54,647 bases of DNA from Thioalkalivibrio sp. ALJ24. Its GTDB lineage: Bacteria; Pseudomonadota; Gammaproteobacteria; Ectothiorhodospirales; Ectothiorhodospiraceae. Below, one piece after another: positions 1 to 7,877 of the stretch. Each line of letters opens with the position of its first letter. Within the stretch, counting starts at the first letter, position 1. Below the pieces are notes generated by a model that saw only the letters and a list, made by a program, of their open reading frames with translations, was not told the DNA's origin and did no database searches. The position numbers and the translations under genes are program-made. The stretch covers positions 1-54,647 of the forward strand of contig NZ_KB898730.1 of the NCBI RefSeq assembly GCF_000377785.1, given 5' to 3'.

Positions 1-207
1 CATCTGCTTGAGCCGGCGGTTCTCCTCCTCCAGCTCCTTGAGGCGCTTGAGGTCCGAGGCGGCCATGCCGCCGTACTTCGACTTCCAGTTGTAGAACGTC
101 GGCTGGCTGATCCCGTGCTTGCGGCAGATCTCCTTAACGGACTGCCCGGCATCCGCCTCCTTCAGGATCGACAGGATCTGGTTCTCGCTGAAGCGTGACT
201 TCCGCAT
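1..207 (-). CDS. IS3-family transposase OrfA, cut by the window edge
   Basis: The 69 visible residues begin MRKSRFSENQI and continue with a helix-turn-helix of the IS3/IS911 OrfA type (EICRKHGISQPTFYNWKSKY), followed by the start of the leucine-zipper coiled coil (LKRLKELEEENRRLKQM). OrfA binds the terminal inverted repeats and, in this family, is fused to the OrfB integrase by a -1 frameshift. The ATG at 207 is the only good start; the gene runs off the window at base 1, so OrfB and the far end of the element are not visible. Confidence in the family is high; whether the element is intact cannot be judged. Confidence 0.9.
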   Translation of the reverse strand, partial: MRKSRFSENQILSILKEADAGQSVKEICRKHGISQPTFYNWKSKYGGMAASDLKRLKELEEENRRLKQM

Positions 208-260
208 GGCTCCCCTCCCGGCGGCTCGACCTCGATTGTGCCAGAGCACTCTAATAACCA
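1..260 (-). mobile_element. Left part of an IS3-family insertion sequence (partial)
   Basis: OrfA starts about 50 bases from a point where the sequence changes character. Homology to a nucleotide-sugar dehydrogenase begins right after it, around base 258-267. IS3 elements usually place OrfA 40-70 bases from their terminal repeat, so the tip is probably near 250-262 (plus-strand sequence ctctaataacca). The exact end and any target duplication cannot be set without the other end of the element. Confidence 0.55.
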
Positions 261-497
261 CTGGTCCTCGTGGATGGGAAGCTTACGGATACGGCGGAGG
301 CGCTCGAGCGATATGCCCTGGAACTGCTGGAAGGCGAGCCGGATGACGGCGCGTAGGATACAATGGAGCCGGTCGTGCCGCACCGGGAGTTCTTGGCGCT
401 GGGCGGCGAGGGCGTGCGTCGCCTGGGACGCGAGAATGCGGTGGTGTTCGACGTGAAGTCGGCTTTGCCGCCCGAAGGGACGGATCCACGCCTGTAG
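258..497 (+). pseudogene. 3' remnant of a nucleotide-sugar (UDP-/GDP-sugar) dehydrogenase
   Basis: A single reading frame from 258 to the TAG at 495-497 resembles the C-terminal 75 or so residues of VipA/TviB/WbpA-type dehydrogenases. The first block (DTAEALERYALELLEG) matches the segment after the DP-x-A motif. The second (VPHREFLALGGEGVRRLG, then VVFDVKSALP, ending DPRL) matches the family's C-terminal end. An in-frame TAG at 354-356 separates the blocks, and the spacing across it fits the family without gaps, so it reads as a nonsense mutation. Everything upstream is replaced by the IS3 element. The enzyme would have made a uronic acid for the polysaccharide locus that follows; this copy is dead. 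Bases 498-753 hold no recognisable feature. Confidence 0.65.
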
Positions 498-753
498 GAA
501 CGTGCTTGCACGCAAAACCCGCGTCATCGCGCCGTTCGCGCCCAAGGCCGCTTCCACACGGTGCCGCCGTAGAAGGGGGTTTTGTGAGCATGCCCGCCCC
601 CCCGAACGTTATGTGTCATCAGTGCGGATGCCGGGTTAGGGTCGGCCCAAAGACGAGTGCAATGGACAGGACCGTGTCGACAAGACTAGTTGCTTTTGCG
701 GTCGTCAAGGGCGGATCACTGGGTTCGACCCCGAAATCGGCCAGGGAGGGGGC

Positions 754-1941
754 GTGAGCGATAACAAACATATGGATGGAAGCCAGCCCTCACGGTGCGT
801 TGGGCGCATGGCCGTGGTCTCGGCCCATGCGCGCTCTCTTACGAATTTTCGGGGGCCGTTGATTCGGGCACTCCGTGACGCCGGGGTTGAGGTCCACGCT
901 CTGGCGCCGGAGGTGACTGGGAACGAGGGGGTACGCGCCGAGCTGGAATCGTGGGGTGTTCACCTCCACGAGGTTCCTCTGAGCCGTACGGGGTTGAGCC
1001 CGCTTGAAGATGTTCGGGCCCTGTTCAACTTGCGCCGAAAACTTCGGTCGATCGCCCCTGACGCGGTCTTCAGCTACAACATCAAGCCGGTGATCTACGG
1101 GACGTTGGCCGGGAGTATGGCGCGGGTGCCGCGTCGTTATGGCCTGATTACGGGGCTTGGTTATGCCTTCTCCGAGAACCCTCGCGGTAAGCGGTTGGTG
1201 ATTCAGAAAGCGGCTCTGGCGTTGTATAGGTTGGCCGGTGCACGTATCTCGACCATGTTCTTTCAGAATCCTGATGATAGGGATGCGTTTCTGAACTGGA
1301 GGATTCTTGATCGGCCGGCGCAGACGTGTCTGGTCAATGGCTCCGGGGTCGATTTGGCGCACTTCACCCCCAGACCACCCGGAACCGGGAAGATCCGCTT
1401 TTTGATGCTTGCCCGGCTCCTGGGCGAGAAGGGGGTTCGGGAGTTCGCGGGCGCAGCTGCCCGAATCAGGGAACGGTTCCCGGATGTCGAGTTTCGGTTG
1501 GCGGGTGATCTGGACGCGAATCCCAATGCAGTGTCCCAAGCCGAGCTGGATGAGTGGGTAACGAATGGGACGCTAACGTATCTGGGTCGAGTGTCCGACG
1601 TGCGCCCCGAACTGGAGGCGGCCACTGTTTTCGTGCTTCCCAGCTACTACCGAGAAGGCACTCCGCGTACGGTTCTTGAGGCCATGGCGACTGGCCGACC
1701 GGTGATCACGACCGATGCCCCGGGGTGCAGAGAGACGGTCGAGCATGGTGAAAACGGTTTCCTGGTTCCCGTCAAGGATGTCGATGCCCTTGAGGCGGCG
1801 ATGGAACGGTTCGTTCTGGATCCGGGTCTGGCCAGGCACATGGGGCAAAAATCCCTGCAGATGGCGGTTGAGAAGTACGACGTACACAAGGTCAATCAGG
1901 TCATGCTCCGCCGGATGGGAGTGGAGTCGGCCGAGGGGTGA
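754..1941 (+). CDS. GT4-family glycosyltransferase (PglA-like), surface polysaccharide assembly
   Basis: A 395-residue GT-B fold enzyme. It has an N-terminal acceptor domain (RMAVVSAHARSLTNFRGPLI, with SYNIKPVIYG around residue 108). The C-terminal donor domain shows LARLLGEKGVREF (about residue 220) and the E-x7-E region EGTPRTVLEAMATGRPVITT near residue 310. It would transfer a sugar from a nucleotide donor to an undecaprenyl-linked acceptor on the cytoplasmic side of the inner membrane. The GTG at 754 was chosen because a gggaggggg ribosome site lies just upstream; ATG 772 is a possible alternative. It heads an operon and overlaps the next gene by four bases (GTGA). Donor and acceptor specificity cannot be read from the sequence. 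Confidence 0.88.
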   Translation: MSDNKHMDGSQPSRCVGRMAVVSAHARSLTNFRGPLIRALRDAGVEVHALAPEVTGNEGVRAELESWGVHLHEVPLSRTGLSPLEDVRALFNLRRKLRSIAPDAVFSYNIKPVIYGTLAGSMARVPRRYGLITGLGYAFSENPRGKRLVIQKAALALYRLAGARISTMFFQNPDDRDAFLNWRILDRPAQTCLVNGSGVDLAHFTPRPPGTGKIRFLMLARLLGEKGVREFAGAAARIRERFPDVEFRLAGDLDANPNAVSQAELDEWVTNGTLTYLGRVSDVRPELEAATVFVLPSYYREGTPRTVLEAMATGRPVITTDAPGCRETVEHGENGFLVPVKDVDALEAAMERFVLDPGLARHMGQKSLQMAVEKYDVHKVNQVMLRRMGVESAEG

Positions 1942-2705
1942 GAAGGATTTTGGCGATGGGGAGACTCAAGGATCTTGGAACACTGCTGTACGCGGGAGCG
2001 ATGCTTCCGGCGCTGGCCTGGAGTGTCCGTCACAGGCAGGGACTACACCGGAAGCTGATGCGGCCGTTGTTGACTGGTCCGTACCAGGGAGCGGTCGTTT
2101 GGGACATCCAGGACGTGGTCTATGAATACGAACGAGGCGAGCTGTCGCACGAGGCCTTCATCACCAGGGTGAATCAGCGTATGTGCGCTGCCGTGGAGAA
2201 CGGTGAACTGGATGCGTGGCTGAAGCAGCCGGTCGGGCCCGACGAAAACCGCGACATCGTTCTGGCCCGTTGCCTGGGCTATGCGCCGCTGAGATGGTGG
2301 TACCTCAAGGTGCACTATATGGCGAAGGACAATGTCCACGGATTGCATGCTCACCGGAACGTGCTGTCGACACAGGTGGTGGCCAGTGGTTCTCTGCATG
2401 TTCAGGAGTTCGATCTTGAGGGCTCTCTGGACGCAAACCCGACGCGACTCCGACAGCGAACGGATGCCGTTGTGGGTGCGGTGAACGGGTTCATCACGAC
2501 CGATGACGTGTGCAACGTCCATGGATTTGCGCCCGTTGAAACACCGGCGGTCCGTTTTCAGTTCTACCTGAGAGGCCATACCGGCGTGAAAGCGATGCTG
2601 CGTCCCCGGCGTGGACGGCTGTACGTCCACCTGGATGGTGAGCCGGCGGCAGATGGGTCCGTCACCGCCACTCTGGGGCGGGCCGGCAAGGCCGGGGAGT
2701 CCTGA
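1938..2705 (+). CDS. Cupin-like protein of unknown function in the polysaccharide operon
   Basis: 255 residues with no family I can name with certainty. The middle and C-terminal parts suggest a cupin beta-barrel. A first motif with two histidines two residues apart (VHGLHAHRNVLSTQVVASG, about residues 132-150) is followed by LHVQEFD. A second with N-V-H-G-F-A-P (about residue 195) precedes VRFQFYLRGHTG. Spaced His motifs of this kind usually bind a metal in dioxygenase- or epimerase-like cupins. The N-terminal 110 residues are basic then helical. The start GTG overlaps the glycosyltransferase stop; ATG 1956 is an alternative. Its position between a glycosyltransferase and the initiating phosphosugar transferase suggests sugar modification or control of assembly, but this is only context. 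Confidence 0.7.
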   Translation: MRRILAMGRLKDLGTLLYAGAMLPALAWSVRHRQGLHRKLMRPLLTGPYQGAVVWDIQDVVYEYERGELSHEAFITRVNQRMCAAVENGELDAWLKQPVGPDENRDIVLARCLGYAPLRWWYLKVHYMAKDNVHGLHAHRNVLSTQVVASGSLHVQEFDLEGSLDANPTRLRQRTDAVVGAVNGFITTDDVCNVHGFAPVETPAVRFQFYLRGHTGVKAMLRPRRGRLYVHLDGEPAADGSVTATLGRAGKAGES

Positions 2706-2728
2706 GCGGGCCTGGGAGAGATGGATTG

Positions 2729-3379
2729 ATGGGTGATGCCGGCAAACGTCTGTTTGATCTGCTGTCCAGTGGTCTGGCGCTGGTGCTGCTATCGCCCTTG
2801 CTGCTGGGGATCGCGGTCGCCATCAAGCTGGATTCGCGCGGCCCGGTGCTGTTCCGGCAGCAGCGGGTCGGACAGAGTCAGCGGCCCTTTCGGGTGTTGA
2901 AGTTCCGGACCATGGTGGATCGCGATCCCGATGCGATCGATCAGCACAGCGAGCGGGTGGTGAGCGAGGGCGAGGATCCCCGGATCACGCGGATGGGGCG
3001 CTTTTTGCGGGCCACCAGTCTGGATGAGCTGCCGCAGCTGTGGAACATCTTCCGCGGCGACATGAGCGTGGTGGGGCCACGGCCGGTGTTGCCGGAACAG
3101 GTGGAGGTGGTGCCGAGCGAATTCATGGCGCGGTTTGAAGTGCGGCCCGGCCTGACGGGGCTGGCGCAGGTTCGCGGGCGCCGCACGCTGGGGTGGCTGC
3201 AGCAGCTCGAGGCGGATGCGGAATACGTGTCGCGACGCGGAGTGCTGTACGACCTGTGGTTGATCCTGCGTACGATCCATGTGGTCGCGACCGGCCGCGG
3301 GGTGTATGGCACGCCCGGGCAGAACTGGCGGGCCTATCGCGACTCGCTGCGACAGGACGGGGGGCGGGACGACCAATGA
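2729..3379 (+). CDS. Undecaprenyl-phosphate sugar phosphotransferase (PglC/WcaJ-type initiating enzyme)
   Basis: A 216-residue small monotopic phosphosugar transferase. It has one N-terminal membrane helix ([20 protein letters not shown]), then the conserved [17 protein letters not shown], the KFRTM segment, the catalytic region around residue 85 ([25 protein letters not shown]) and [10 protein letters not shown]. It moves a sugar-1-phosphate from a nucleotide sugar onto undecaprenyl phosphate and so starts repeat-unit synthesis. The length matches the PglC class, without the four extra helices of WbaP/WcaJ. Start ATG 2729 follows a gggagag site; a TTG at 2726 is also in frame. It is coupled to the next gene by an ATGA overlap. 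The sugar transferred is unknown. Confidence 0.92.
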   Translation: MGDAGKRLFDLLSSGLALVLLSPLLLGIAVAIKLDSRGPVLFRQQRVGQSQRPFRVLKFRTMVDRDPDAIDQHSERVVSEGEDPRITRMGRFLRATSLDELPQLWNIFRGDMSVVGPRPVLPEQVEVVPSEFMARFEVRPGLTGLAQVRGRRTLGWLQQLEADAEYVSRRGVLYDLWLILRTIHVVATGRGVYGTPGQNWRAYRDSLRQDGGRDDQ

Positions 3380-4203
3380 AGGGCGATCCGTTGCGTTTCA
3401 TGCTGATCACCGGTGAACCGGAAACCGGGCGGGCCGCGGAGCTTGCCGGAGTGGACCGGGTGTTCGTGGACATGGAAACCCGAGGGAAGCAGGAACGCCA
3501 GGGTCACCTGAACACCCATCGGGCCAGTCATACGCTGGAAGACGTGGAACGGGTGGCCGCGAGCGTGGAGCGGGCCGAAGTCATGGTGCGCGTGAATCCG
3601 CCCGGCCCGGGGACCCCGAATGAGGTCGAGGCGGCGATCGAAGCAGGTGCGCAACGTCTGATGCTGCCGATGTTTGTTTCTGTCGGCGAGGTCGATGCGT
3701 TCCTGGAGCAGGTGGATGGTCGGGTTCCGGTCACATTCCTGGTGGAGACGCCGGCGGCACTGGCGCGGCTGCCGCTTTATCTGGATCGCCTGGGCCCGCG
3801 CGATCACGTGCATATCGGGCTCAACGATCTCAGCCTGGCGGCCGGACTCGATTTCCTGTTCGAGCCGCTGGCGGGGGGCATGCTGGAAGAGCCGGCGCGC
3901 CTGTGTCGTGAGGCCGGGGTCGTGTTCGGTTTTGGCGGGGTGGGGCGCATCGGCAATGGCGACGTGCCGGCGGAGTGGATCCTCGGTGAACACCTGCGCC
4001 TGGGTTCGAGCTGGGTGATCCTGTCGCGGAGCTTCCGCGGGGCCGATGGAGAAGGAGACCGTCGGCCAGAACCGGAACGACTGCGCGAAGAGCTGCAGCG
4101 GCTGCGTGACTGCGAGGCTGCCCTGCGCCGCGAAGGTCCCGACTTCTTCGAACAGAACCGGACCCGCCTGCGCGACCGGGTCTTTGCACTGGCGGCGGCA
4201 TGA
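3376..4203 (+). CDS. HpcH/HpaI aldolase/citrate-lyase-like protein
   Basis: 275 residues of the phosphoenolpyruvate/pyruvate TIM-barrel superfamily. The metal-ligand pattern of class II pyruvate aldolases is visible: Glu in FLVETPAALARL (about residue 122) and Asp in HIGLNDLSLAAGLD (about residue 153). An Arg in VMVRVNPPG likely contacts the carboxylate. Such enzymes cleave or form C-C bonds using pyruvate-type substrates. The gene overlaps the sugar transferase (ATGA) and the following dehydrogenase (ATGA), so it is translationally tied to polysaccharide assembly. That is unusual for this family and suggests production of a small acidic precursor or a 2-keto-acid modification; the actual substrate is not known. 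I used the ATG at 3376 because longer upstream starts lie inside the transferase gene. Confidence 0.8.
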   Translation: MKGDPLRFMLITGEPETGRAAELAGVDRVFVDMETRGKQERQGHLNTHRASHTLEDVERVAASVERAEVMVRVNPPGPGTPNEVEAAIEAGAQRLMLPMFVSVGEVDAFLEQVDGRVPVTFLVETPAALARLPLYLDRLGPRDHVHIGLNDLSLAAGLDFLFEPLAGGMLEEPARLCREAGVVFGFGGVGRIGNGDVPAEWILGEHLRLGSSWVILSRSFRGADGEGDRRPEPERLREELQRLRDCEAALRREGPDFFEQNRTRLRDRVFALAAA

Positions 4204-5168
4204 ATATCCGGCGGATCCTGGTGTTGCAGAAGGCCGAGGTGCTGGAGGGGCAGGCGGAATCGATTCGCCGGCACCTGGAGCATGCCCTGCCGGATGCGCA
4301 GGCCGTGATGGCCGGGCGTCCGGAGGACGTGCCGCAGGGGGAATCCTTTGATGCGGTGATCGCGCCCACGCTGCCGTGGCTGGCACCGGCACTGAATCGC
4401 CTGGGAGGGTATCGGTGGATCCATTTTCTCTCGGCGGGGGTGGAGAAGATCTGGGACATGCCCTTCGACCGGCAAGGCGTGATCCTGACCCGCAGCAGCG
4501 GCGTCCATGGCGCGCCCATGAGCGAATACGCGCTGGGGGCGATGCTGCACTTCGCCAAGGGCTTCGATCGCTTTGTGGAGCAGTCCCGGGAGCATCGCTG
4601 GGAGCGCGCCTGGCTGGACGAGCTGACCGGCCGCACGGTGATGATCCTGGGGATGGGCCATATCGGGGAAATGGTGGCCCGCCGCGCCGGTGCCTTCGAT
4701 ATGCGGATCATCGGGGTGCAGCGCCGCCCTCGCGCGTCGGAGGCGGCGGAGCGGGTGGTTGCGCTCGACGAAGCGGGTGACTGGCTCGGGGAGGTGGACT
4801 ACCTGGTGGTCTGCCTGCCGTTCACGGGGGCAACCCGTCATCTCGTGGATGCTGGCTTCCTCGCCCGGCTGCCGGCCCACACGGTGCTCATCGACATCTC
4901 GCGGGGCGGGGTAGTGGATGACGGTGCCGTGGTCGAGGCCCTGGATGCCGGGCGGCTGCGCGGCGCCGCACTGGATGTGTTCGAGGAGCAGCCCCTGCCC
5001 CCGGAGTCGCCCCTGTGGGCGCGGCCGGACGTGCTGCTGACGCCCCATGTCTCGGGGACCTCGCCGCACTACATGGAACGGGCACTCCAAGTCTTCGCCC
5101 GCAATGCCCGCGCCCTGCAGGCAGGGGAGTCGCCGGTCACGCCGGTCGACCCCGAAGCCGGCTATTGA
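4200..5168 (+). CDS. D-2-hydroxyacid dehydrogenase, NAD-binding
   Basis: 322 residues of the D-isomer-specific 2-hydroxyacid dehydrogenase family (GhrA/SerA-like). The NAD-binding Rossmann motif is G-M-G-H-I-G at about residue 151. The catalytic Arg lies in ISRGGVVDDGAVVEAL (about residue 233), the Glu in LDVFEEQPLP (about residue 264), and the His in LLTPHVSG (about residue 282). It would interconvert a 2-keto acid and a D-2-hydroxy acid. It is the last gene of the operon and overlaps the aldolase-like gene by four bases. An aldolase that makes or uses a keto acid followed by a keto-acid reductase reads as a two-step route to a small hydroxy acid, perhaps a polymer substituent. That link is inference. 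Confidence 0.87.
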   Translation: MNIRRILVLQKAEVLEGQAESIRRHLEHALPDAQAVMAGRPEDVPQGESFDAVIAPTLPWLAPALNRLGGYRWIHFLSAGVEKIWDMPFDRQGVILTRSSGVHGAPMSEYALGAMLHFAKGFDRFVEQSREHRWERAWLDELTGRTVMILGMGHIGEMVARRAGAFDMRIIGVQRRPRASEAAERVVALDEAGDWLGEVDYLVVCLPFTGATRHLVDAGFLARLPAHTVLIDISRGGVVDDGAVVEALDAGRLRGAALDVFEEQPLPPESPLWARPDVLLTPHVSGTSPHYMERALQVFARNARALQAGESPVTPVDPEAGY

Positions 5169-5230
5169 TCCTGCTCCGGGGTTGCGGCGGAGGCCGCTTC
5201 TGCATCCCGATCCGGTACCAGGTTCGGGCC

Positions 5231-5257
5231 GATTCGCCAGGGGGCGGGCCTCCTACG
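5231..5257 (-). repeat. REP-like palindromic repeat, copy 1
   Basis: On the minus strand this reads CGTAGGAGG followed by GCCCGCCCCCTGGCGAATC, the layout of the short REP elements common in pseudomonads and relatives (GTAGGAG plus a G/C palindrome plus GCGAAT/GATCC). A second copy in the same orientation lies at 6305-6330. The TAG that ends the DUF2235 gene (5253-5255) lies inside this repeat. Confidence 0.55.
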
Positions 5258-6227
5258 GCGGGGTGTGCTGGGTGAAGAGCTCGGGGCGGTAGTCGAGGGC
5301 CTGGTGGCGGGCTTTGGCGGAGGGGTGCAGGGCGTCGGGCGGTACGTCGCGCGGGCGGTCGCCGAGGTGCAGCAGGCGCAGGGTGCGGCCGGCCCAGGTG
5401 TTCCAGGGTTCGTGGATGGGGCCGGCGGGGTCGGGGGCGACGGGGGGTTCATGGGCGTCTTTGACGATCAGGCCGGCCTCGGCGGCTTCTTCGAGCATCC
5501 ATTGCAGGGCGATCTCGGCGAGCTGGCGCTGTTCGTAGCCGCCGCCGACGTCGGCGTGGGCGCCGGGGAACCAGAGTTGCTTGAGGGTCTGCCCGGGCTC
5601 GGCGCGGGATTCGTCCCACAGCAGCGCCTCGAACTTGGGGCGGCGTTCGTCGATGGCCAGGGCGTGGCGGGCGTGGGTGACTTCGGGGCTGAGCCGGGTG
5701 TCGAAGAAGCGGCGGTTGCGGTAGAGGTAGCCGAGTGAGCCGACGGTGTCCCAGGCGCCGATGAAGTGCACCGGGCAGGGTCGGGTGTGCTGCTTGCGAA
5801 AGCGTGCGGCCGCGTCTTCGTTGTCGTGCCCGGTGTACAGCTTCGAGGCCTCGGCGATGAGATCTTCCCGCCCGGGATGCAGCAGCCCGCATTTGCGCAG
5901 CATGCCGGAGAGCGCGCGCACGGCATACGCGCCGCGCGAGAAGCCGAACAGGTACACCCGGTCCCCTTCCCGCACCTGCTGCATCAGGAAGCGGTAGCCG
6001 TTCTCGATGTTGGCGGTGAGTCCGTGGCCGAACAGCTTGCCCAGGCTGGTGCCGATGATGTTCTCGCGCCGCATGCCGAACGGGGAGAAGGTGCCCACGC
6101 CGGGCTCGTAGGCCGAGACCTGACAGGCGGTGGTGGGGATGCGCCGGATCAGGTGCACCACGTTGGTGTTGACCTTGCCCTTCTGGTTGGCGGTGCCGTC
6201 GCAGCAGAAGACGATGTTCCGTTCCAT
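5253..6227 (-). CDS. DUF2235 alpha/beta-hydrolase (Tle1-like phospholipase domain)
   Basis: 324 residues, starting MERNIVFCCDGTANQ, the typical DUF2235 opening. The nucleophile elbow is LFGFSRGAYAVRAL (about residue 108, Ser in G-F-S-R-G). A second conserved block, FIGAWDTVGSLG (about residue 170), is followed by WFPGAHADVGGGY (about residue 234), which supplies the Asp/His of the triad. Members include type VI secretion phospholipase effectors (Tle1), but many stand alone, and no T6SS or immunity gene is visible here. ATG 6227 is preferred over 6239 because GAGGG lies six bases upstream of it. The C-terminus ends abruptly inside a REP-like repeat, so the stop may have been supplied by the repeat. 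Confidence 0.85.
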   Translation of the reverse strand: MERNIVFCCDGTANQKGKVNTNVVHLIRRIPTTACQVSAYEPGVGTFSPFGMRRENIIGTSLGKLFGHGLTANIENGYRFLMQQVREGDRVYLFGFSRGAYAVRALSGMLRKCGLLHPGREDLIAEASKLYTGHDNEDAAARFRKQHTRPCPVHFIGAWDTVGSLGYLYRNRRFFDTRLSPEVTHARHALAIDERRPKFEALLWDESRAEPGQTLKQLWFPGAHADVGGGYEQRQLAEIALQWMLEEAAEAGLIVKDAHEPPVAPDPAGPIHEPWNTWAGRTLRLLHLGDRPRDVPPDALHPSAKARHQALDYRPELFTQHTPP

Positions 6228-6530
6228 GGAAACCCTCATGCGGTGTGTGTCATCAAGGGGGATTGTAGGTCAGGATGGGTGGCGCTGGGGGCGTCCGGCG
6301 AGGCGGATCGGCCGGGGGCCGGCCTCCTGCGGGGGGTAGGGCCGGCGCTTCGGCCGATTGGGCGTGGGCTGGCATTCATGACGGCGGCGATTTGTTAGGA
6401 TCCGGGGGTGTTGCCGGCCCGAGTGGATGTCCATGCAACCCATGCAGGCGTTGATTGCAGCCCGAGCGTCGGGCCGCGTTGCGGTGGCCGGCGGCGATGA
6501 AGCCCCCGCGCCGGCGCGTCGGGTGTTTCC
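6228..6530. other. Non-coding interval between divergent genes, containing a REP-like repeat
   Basis: About 300 bases separate the start of the DUF2235 gene from the MFS transporter gene. Apart from the REP-like copy at 6305-6330 and a short GC palindrome just after it (GGCCGGCGCTTCGGCC), I see no gene. It should hold both divergent promoters, but no clear -35/-10 pair stands out. Confidence 0.5.
6305..6330 (-). repeat. REP-like palindromic repeat, copy 2
   Basis: On the minus strand: GCAGGAGG followed by CCGGCCCCCGGCCGATCC, which closely matches copy 1 at 5231-5257 and has the same orientation. The core GGCCGGCCCCCGGCC can form a hairpin. The two copies bracket the DUF2235 gene. Confidence 0.55.
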
Positions 6531-7856
6531 GTGGCGCTGATCCGGCGCTATCCGCCGAAGGCTCCGGCGCCCCGCCGGGAGATCTTCGGCTGGGCGATGT
6601 TCGACTTCGCCAATCAGGCGTACACCCTGCTGATCATCACCGTGATCTTCGGCGATCTGTTCACCCGCGTGATCGTGGGGGACGGGCCGGATTACCGCCT
6701 GGGCAACCTCCTGTGGAGTGTGGCGCTGGCGGTGAGCTACGGGATGGTGGTGGTGCTGGCGCCGCTGGCGGGGTCGATCATGGATGCCACGGCCACGCGC
6801 AAGCGCTTCCTGCTGGCTTCCTGGGCCCTGACCGTGGTGACCACGGCGCTGCTGTATTTCGTCGAGCCGGGGCTGATCTGGTTCGGCATGGCGCTGATCA
6901 TCGCGTCCAATTTCGGTTACGCCATCGGCGAATCGTTCATTGCCAGTTTCCTGCCGGATCTGGGCCCGCCGGAGCGGCTGGGCTGGATCTCGGGGCTGGG
7001 CTGGGGTCTGGGCTATCTGGGCGGGCTGGTGGCCACGGCGTTTGCGCTGGGGCTGCTGGGCGAGGTGAGCGAGGAGAACTTCGACCGCATCCGCTGGGTG
7101 GGGCCGTTCGCCGCGGCGTTCTTCCTGGTCTCGGCGTTGCCGACCTTCCTGTTCCTGAAGGAGCGCGGCACCCGCCGCGAGCTCGCGCGTCGGGTGCAGC
7201 TGGGGCTGGGCTGGCGCCGGGTGGTGCTGGCCCTGAAACGCCTGGGCGAGGACCGCGCGCTGCGCAGCCTGTTCGTGTCGATCTTCTTCCTGATGGCGGG
7301 GATCTACATCATCATCGCCTTCACCTTCATCTACGGCTCGCAGGTGATCGAGTGGGATGAATCCACGCGAGTCACGATGTTCGTGATCACCCAGATCACG
7401 GCGATCGTCGGGGCGATGGGGTTCGGCTGGCTGCAGGACCGAGCGGGGCCGGTGCGGATCTACCGTCTGACGCTGATCATGTGGTGCCTGGCGGTGCTGG
7501 CGATCTACGCCACGCCGACGGTGGCGGACGCCCTGGCCGCGCTGCTCGGCCGCCCGGTGGAGGCGCAGGAGGTGTTCCTGGTGGTGGGGGCGGTCGCCGG
7601 GCTGAGCCTGGGGGCGGCGCAGTCGGCCGGCCGCGCGCTGGTGGCGATCATGTCCCCGCCGCGCGAGGCCGGGCGCTGGTTCGGGTTCTGGGGGCTGGCG
7701 GCCAAGGCGGCGGCGATCTTCGGCCTGCTGGGGCTGGGCCTGCTGCAGACCTGGCTGGGGCTGGCCAACGCCATCCTGTTCTGCCTGGTGCTGTTCGTGA
7801 TCGCCCTGATTGCGTCTGCCCCGGTGCGCACACCCGACCACATCGCCGGCGTGTAA
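6531..7856 (+). CDS. MFS transporter, UMF1 (BtlA/Atg22-like) family
   Basis: 441 residues with about 12 hydrophobic segments. The N-terminal FGWAMFDFANQAYTLLIITV is the diagnostic opening of the UMF1 family (usually W-x-L-Y-D-W-A-N-S-A-Y). The loop LDATATRKRF-like (MDATATRKRFLLASW) lies between helices 2 and 3, and LSLGAAQSAGRALVAIMSPPREAGRWFGFWGLAAK near residue 350 is the conserved C-half loop. It is an inner-membrane transporter whose substrate is not predicted; homologues are annotated only as permeases. The GTG at 6531 is the best start although its ribosome site is weak. It stands alone, facing away from the DUF2235 gene. Confidence 0.85.
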   Translation: MALIRRYPPKAPAPRREIFGWAMFDFANQAYTLLIITVIFGDLFTRVIVGDGPDYRLGNLLWSVALAVSYGMVVVLAPLAGSIMDATATRKRFLLASWALTVVTTALLYFVEPGLIWFGMALIIASNFGYAIGESFIASFLPDLGPPERLGWISGLGWGLGYLGGLVATAFALGLLGEVSEENFDRIRWVGPFAAAFFLVSALPTFLFLKERGTRRELARRVQLGLGWRRVVLALKRLGEDRALRSLFVSIFFLMAGIYIIIAFTFIYGSQVIEWDESTRVTMFVITQITAIVGAMGFGWLQDRAGPVRIYRLTLIMWCLAVLAIYATPTVADALAALLGRPVEAQEVFLVVGAVAGLSLGAAQSAGRALVAIMSPPREAGRWFGFWGLAAKAAAIFGLLGLGLLQTWLGLANAILFCLVLFVIALIASAPVRTPDHIAGV

Positions 7857-7877
7857 AGCACTGCGGGGCGAGGGGCC

